From JAAGZL01 sp050288625 (GTDB lineage Bacteria; Pseudomonadota; Gammaproteobacteria; Chromatiales; Chromatiaceae): a DNA stretch of 64,000 bases. A model generated the notes under the pieces. The model was given only the letters and a program-made list of their open reading frames with translations. It was not told where the DNA came from and did not search any database. The stretch spans positions 1-64,000 of the forward strand of contig JBNKEE010000045.1 of NCBI GenBank assembly GCA_050288625.1, written 5' to 3'. The position numbers and the translations under genes were made by a program. Below, one piece after another: positions 61,428 through 64,000 of the stretch. Numbering within the stretch: position 1 is the stretch's first letter; each line of letters begins with the position of its first letter.

Positions 61428-61481
61428 CGCTTTTCTCCTATTTTAGGTTGAATAACCACCAATAACCTGAAACCTATATAA

Positions 61482-61513
61482 ATCGTACAACCTGTGCGCT
61501 ACACACAGGTCAA
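61482..61513 (-). promoter_or_regulatory. MerR-type metal-responsive promoter with a 20-bp spacer
   Basis: On the minus strand, a -35 TTGACC (61,508-61,513) and a -10 TACGAT (61,482-61,487) are separated by 20 bases, longer than the usual 17. Between them a perfect dyad ACCTGTG-N7-CACAGGT spans 61,490-61,510, which overlaps the -35 and reaches almost to the -10. This is the hallmark of MerR-family promoters (CueR, CadR, PbrR). It drives the Met-rich, regulator and CopA genes. Confidence 0.85.
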
Positions 61514-61545
61514 GTTAAATATCTTCCCCATCTAATATGACCCTC

Positions 61546-61977
61546 TTACTCAACAATTACGGTAATCCTTTTCGAAAACAACGGAGGATCCTGGGGTTCA
61601 TGTTCTTCGTCACCCAGTAACAACTGAAGCGTATGCCTGCCAGCAGACAGATCCAGTACGGCTTCGGTCTCTCCCTGATCGAAATGTATGTGGTGCGAAT
61701 CCCGGGGGATGGCTTCATCCAAATCAGGTAGTTGTTCTACGTCTACCAGAAGATGATGATGTCCGGTGGTATGCTTGCGTCTATCGGTTGTCCCGGCTGG
61801 CGTAATGCCGAAGCCTTTAATCCCGAACTGCACTTTGAACGGGCTTTTAACCACTGCCCCATCTTCCAGTCCGATGAAATATACCTTTGCACCGTCCGGC
61901 GGCGAATGCGCACCTGCGGCAACGGTTGTTAAAACCAGGATCATGGTCACGATCGAAACAGGGTATCTCTTACGCAT
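61546..61977 (-). CDS. DUF4399 periplasmic protein
   Basis: The 143-residue protein has a signal peptide (about 1-23) and the DUF4399 pattern: VYFIGLEDGAVVKSPFKVQF, then HHHLLVDVE and DSHHIHFDQGETEA, ending in LQLLLGDEEHEPQDPP. The paired His segments could bind metal. Function is unknown. It is encoded 10 bases after the DUF411 gene stop, hence within the same transcript. Confidence 0.85.
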   Translation of the reverse strand: MRKRYPVSIVTMILVLTTVAAGAHSPPDGAKVYFIGLEDGAVVKSPFKVQFGIKGFGITPAGTTDRRKHTTGHHHLLVDVEQLPDLDEAIPRDSHHIHFDQGETEAVLDLSAGRHTLQLLLGDEEHEPQDPPLFSKRITVIVE

Positions 61978-61987
61978 ATTTTATCTC

Positions 61988-62485
61988 CTATTGATTATGA
62001 TTGGAGTAAACAGAGGTTTTTTCATCGGACCGAAAGGTCAACACATCGTATGCATCCTTGCGTGGCCCCTCCATGCCGGGAGAACCCATGGGCATGCCTG
62101 GAACAGCCAAACCTGCAATATCAGGCTTCTCTCTTAATAGGCGCTTGATATCACTGGCTGGCACATGACCTTCGATAACATACTTGCCGATCTTGGCTGT
62201 ATGGCAAGTTTGCAGGTTCCGCGGTACACCGAACTCCACTTTGACCGGGTTCATATTGCGCAGGTTATGCACCTCTACTGAGAAACCGTTTTCCTGCATA
62301 TGCTCCACCCAATCATTACAGCAACCGCAGGTCGGGCTTTTGTAGACCTCAACATCTGCCGCTCTGGATGGTTTTATGGCAAACAAAACACCCAGCGAAA
62401 TAACAGTAATTCCTACCAGCAGCCAATAATTCAATTTGCCCATGCTGAGAGATTTCTTTTGCTTAGCGGTTTCTTTTATGGTCAT
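61988..62485 (-). CDS. DUF411 metal-binding protein (CopG-like)
   Basis: The 165-residue protein has an N-terminal transmembrane or signal-anchor segment (about 20-40). The DUF411 domain has VEVYKSPTCGCCNDWVEHM (CGCC, about 46-64), LQTCHTAKIGKYVIEGHVPA and a Met-rich PGMPMGSPGMEGP near the C terminus. Members called CopG are copper-binding proteins in copper-resistance clusters. It overlaps the cytochrome c gene by four bases. Confidence 0.92.
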   Translation of the reverse strand: MTIKETAKQKKSLSMGKLNYWLLVGITVISLGVLFAIKPSRAADVEVYKSPTCGCCNDWVEHMQENGFSVEVHNLRNMNPVKVEFGVPRNLQTCHTAKIGKYVIEGHVPASDIKRLLREKPDIAGLAVPGMPMGSPGMEGPRKDAYDVLTFRSDEKTSVYSNHNQ

Positions 62486-63015
62486 GATTTGCCTCCTTTG
62501 TTCAACATTGTGGCGTTTGATGGTCTGCTGTAGTTTCTGCCGGACTGAATATTCCTCTCATACCAAACACGATAGATCTCATCAGACCAGTGGGACTGCA
62601 TCCAGGCCAGGATGTCGTAGATTTGCTGATCACCCAGTTTGTCGCCAAACCCAGGCATGGTCCCGCCCAATGGTATTCCTCCTACTCTGACCGTCCGATG
62701 CAAAACTGATAAGGGGTGGTGCCATGTATGTGCTGAACCATTCAGAGGCGGCGGTGGGTACTTTCCATAAGCGTCAGTCTTGCGCCAATTTAGGGTGCCG
62801 GACGCATCCGTTTTATGGCAGCTAGCGCAATTTTTCTGGAATAACACATCTCCGCTTTCGATCTGCGCCTTACTGTACCAGCGTCCAACAGGAGGCAGCA
62901 TCGGTGACGCAACATTTTGAGCGTCGATGCTGGCTGTAGCATCCGGCTGGTTTTCGCAACCAGACAGCCATAGCAAACCCACAAATAAAATCATACTCAG
63001 TGATATTTTCTTCAT
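62482..63015 (-). CDS. Lipoprotein c-type cytochrome
   Basis: The 177-residue protein has a lipobox signal (LLWLSGCENQ, Cys about 20) and one heme motif CASCH (about 63-67). GTMPGFGDKLGDQQIYDILA provides the axial Met. It is the typical class I monoheme fold and probably anchored to a membrane by lipid. Such cytochromes accompany copper-resistance genes in several proteobacteria and may oxidise Cu(I) or serve an oxidase. It is co-transcribed with DUF411. Confidence 0.88.
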   Translation of the reverse strand: MKKISLSMILFVGLLWLSGCENQPDATASIDAQNVASPMLPPVGRWYSKAQIESGDVLFQKNCASCHKTDASGTLNWRKTDAYGKYPPPPLNGSAHTWHHPLSVLHRTVRVGGIPLGGTMPGFGDKLGDQQIYDILAWMQSHWSDEIYRVWYERNIQSGRNYSRPSNATMLNKGGKS

Positions 63016-63146
63016 TAGTTAATTTCCGTTTTGTCGTCTCGAGTACGCCTTATGCGTGGCAGCAGACAAACATGGCTTACCGAGTGACACTGAATGAATC
63101 AGTCGTTGAATGATCGCTGCAAGACCAGCGACCAACTATATGGAAA

Positions 63147-63521
63147 TTAAGCCCTGGGCGGACGAAAGAGGGAGGAAGAGTGTCGTGTTACCAAGTCGTC
63201 GCCAGTTGGAAAGAATGCAGACGAGACAACAGAGTTCGCTGGAAATGAGAAGGTTGAAAGCAATGCCACTGGGCAAGAAGTACATAGATTGGTTGAACAG
63301 GCATGGTCAGGGCATGTGCCCTCATCATCACACTGATCGCATGCGTTATCTGAATGCACTGAAGTCGACATAACCATGTCATGATGTAGATCGATTGACT
63401 GATGCGCACCAGGCTTGTGAGGGGAAAAATCCGCAATACCGGCCATCGCACCATGCAGCGGGGCCATCACCAGAAGAATGGCAAGAAACATGGCCAATAG
63501 TTTTTCAGGAAACAGGCGCAT
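63147..63521 (-). CDS. Cys/His-rich exported protein (DUF2946-like)
   Basis: The 124-residue protein has a signal peptide (about 1-27) followed by a mature region with His-rich (HHDM) and Cys-rich parts (CDQCDDEGTCPDHACSTNLC, about 61-80). The overall shape fits small DUF2946-type proteins found upstream of copper-resistance genes; I cannot confirm the family. It is probably metal-binding in the periplasm. It is the first recognised gene of the leftward island series. Confidence 0.65.
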   Translation of the reverse strand: MRLFPEKLLAMFLAILLVMAPLHGAMAGIADFSPHKPGAHQSIDLHHDMVMSTSVHSDNACDQCDDEGTCPDHACSTNLCTSCPVALLSTFSFPANSVVSSAFFPTGDDLVTRHSSSLFRPPRA

Positions 63522-63964
63522 ACACGTATCTCTAGAAGACCCACTTCTTTACTATATACACTCTAGGTGACAAACCCGGATTAATAAAGTTTCATAAGTC
63601 CAATCCTAACTAAAAAGCACTTATACATCATGAGTCGGCACAGAATAGGCGTTCTACTGGGCTGGGAATAAGTCAGAATAGTAAGCTACTCAGGCTGTTG
63701 TTGTCGGCCATAAGGGGCCGAGCAAACACGTGGAGGATCTGTCCTCCAGGGTAATCCGCAAGTCATATTTCGTAACATATCGCCACATAAGAGAATCTCG
63801 CACATTATATGCCCTAGATAATGTTCGTCACGTTCCATCCGCGTTCCACTCTCACGACAATCAGGGACAACGAGAGACAACCAAACGAAATTTCAGGCAC
63901 AAAAAAAGCACCTTAAAACTGGTGCTTTTCGTTGTCTCTGATTGTCTATGACAGTCTTTGAATA
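63522..63964. other. Gene-poor right end of the island
   Basis: No intact gene is evident where an integrase would be expected. Visible are hairpins TCGGCC/GGCCGA (63,704-63,721) and TGGAGGA/TCCTCCA (63,731-63,748). A 16-base inverted pair (63,856-63,871 and 63,931-63,946, one mismatch) flanks a terminator next to the attachment site. Two short frames of about 64-73 codons show no recognisable domain. Confidence 0.5.
63904..63929 (-). terminator. Terminator for the tRNA-Leu transcript
   Basis: On the minus strand AAAAGCACC and GGTGCTTTT form a stem around an eight-base loop, followed by more T residues. It lies about 35 bases past the CCA end of the tRNA and is inside the island, so the element supplied a new terminator. 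Confidence 0.85.
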
Positions 63965-64000
63965 TGGTGCCGAGGAGAGGACTTGAACCTCCACGGGCTA
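63965..64000 (-). tRNA. tRNA-Leu, 3' part only (gene continues beyond the window)
   Basis: Read on the minus strand, the sequence ends CCTCGGC-A-CCA: acceptor strand, discriminator A and encoded CCA. Before it is a T arm with stem GGAGG/CCTCT and loop TTCAAGT, then the end of a variable arm. The acceptor strand would pair with a 5' GCCGAGG, as in known gammaproteobacterial tRNA-Leu genes. Anticodon and 5' half lie past 64,000. Its last 24 bases are the attachment site of the island. Confidence 0.85.

Larger units (their letters stand above)
55041..63988. mobile_element. Genomic island at tRNA-Leu carrying metal-resistance genes
   Basis: The island is about 8.9 kb and bounded by exact 24-base direct repeats of the tRNA-Leu 3' end. 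It lies on the 3' side of the tRNA, as tyrosine-integrase islands do. All its recognised genes read leftward and most concern copper or other heavy metals. A new terminator for the tRNA lies inside its right end and the presumed old one just outside its left end. No integrase, relaxase or excisionase gene is found, so it is probably a degraded or passively carried element. Confidence 0.8.

Noticed and set aside
63110..63373. Forward frame of 87 codons across the right part of the island
   Set aside because: It lies opposite the leftward Cys/His-rich gene, which has a signal peptide and fits the direction of all island genes. The forward frame shows no domain.

Overview
The window is one continuous stretch of bacterial chromosome with moderate GC content, dense genes and tight operons. 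The block from about 21.3 to 40.8 kb keeps, with insertions, the Escherichia coli order rsgA, orn, queG, nnr, tsaE, amiB, mutL, miaA, hfq, hflX, hflK, hflC, yjeT, purA. With bioA, ExbB/ExbD/TonB and the two-component families present, this places the organism in the Gammaproteobacteria. Several multiheme or monoheme c-type cytochromes, iron-sulfur proteins and a hemerythrin suggest a respiratory, redox-versatile, probably aquatic or sediment lifestyle. A sulfur-oxidiser-like Chromatiales relative is my guess, but the sequence does not prove it.

Layout. 0-5.8 kb: a HisA-like protein, a rhodanese-fold protein without its cysteine and a pentaheme cytochrome c, followed by a PhnD-type binding protein, a membrane histidine kinase and a sigma-54 NtrC-type regulator. 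These last three resemble the AioX-AioS-AioR arrangement. 5.9-14.0 kb is a stress and envelope-signalling region: a Spy/CpxP-like protein divergent from an RstA/RstB-like pair, an exbB-exbD-tonB operon, a glycine-zipper protein, and a PepSY protein in front of a PhoP/PhoQ-like pair. 14.3-21.3 kb: a TonB-dependent receptor followed by five nearly overlapping genes. These encode a membrane-anchored DUF4198-like protein, a NapH-like membrane ferredoxin, a 2-hydroxyacyl-CoA-dehydratase/double-cubane-type protein, its ASKHA ATPase activator and a CcdA/DsbD-like transporter. This looks like an ATP-driven, very low-potential reductase coupled to outer-membrane uptake, and it is my leading candidate for an undescribed system.

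21.3-45.3 kb is the conserved housekeeping block plus hisZ, a thiopurine methyltransferase, a lytic transglycosylase, bioA and a metallophosphoesterase. Its intergenic gaps carry dispersed palindromic repeats, one of them nested inside another. 45.4-55.0 kb holds an acyltransferase-hydrolase fusion with two poorly known genes, a Crp/Fnr regulator next to a DUF2892 gene and a TGTGA-type palindrome, and a 1342-residue GAF/PAS/GGDEF/EAL protein overlapping a bacteriohemerythrin gene.

From 55,041 to 63,988 there is a genomic island of about 8.9 kb, bounded by 24-bp exact direct copies of the 3' end of a tRNA-Leu gene whose remainder lies beyond the window. All island genes read leftward. They form a copper/heavy-metal resistance cassette: cysteine-rich protein, cytochrome c, DUF411, DUF4399, Met-rich protein, MerR regulator, CopA-type ATPase with YHS domains, SHOCT protein, HMA-like protein, DmeF-like cation exporter and a methyltransferase. 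A MerR-type promoter with a 20-bp spacer drives the core of it. I see no integrase, so the island looks immobilised.
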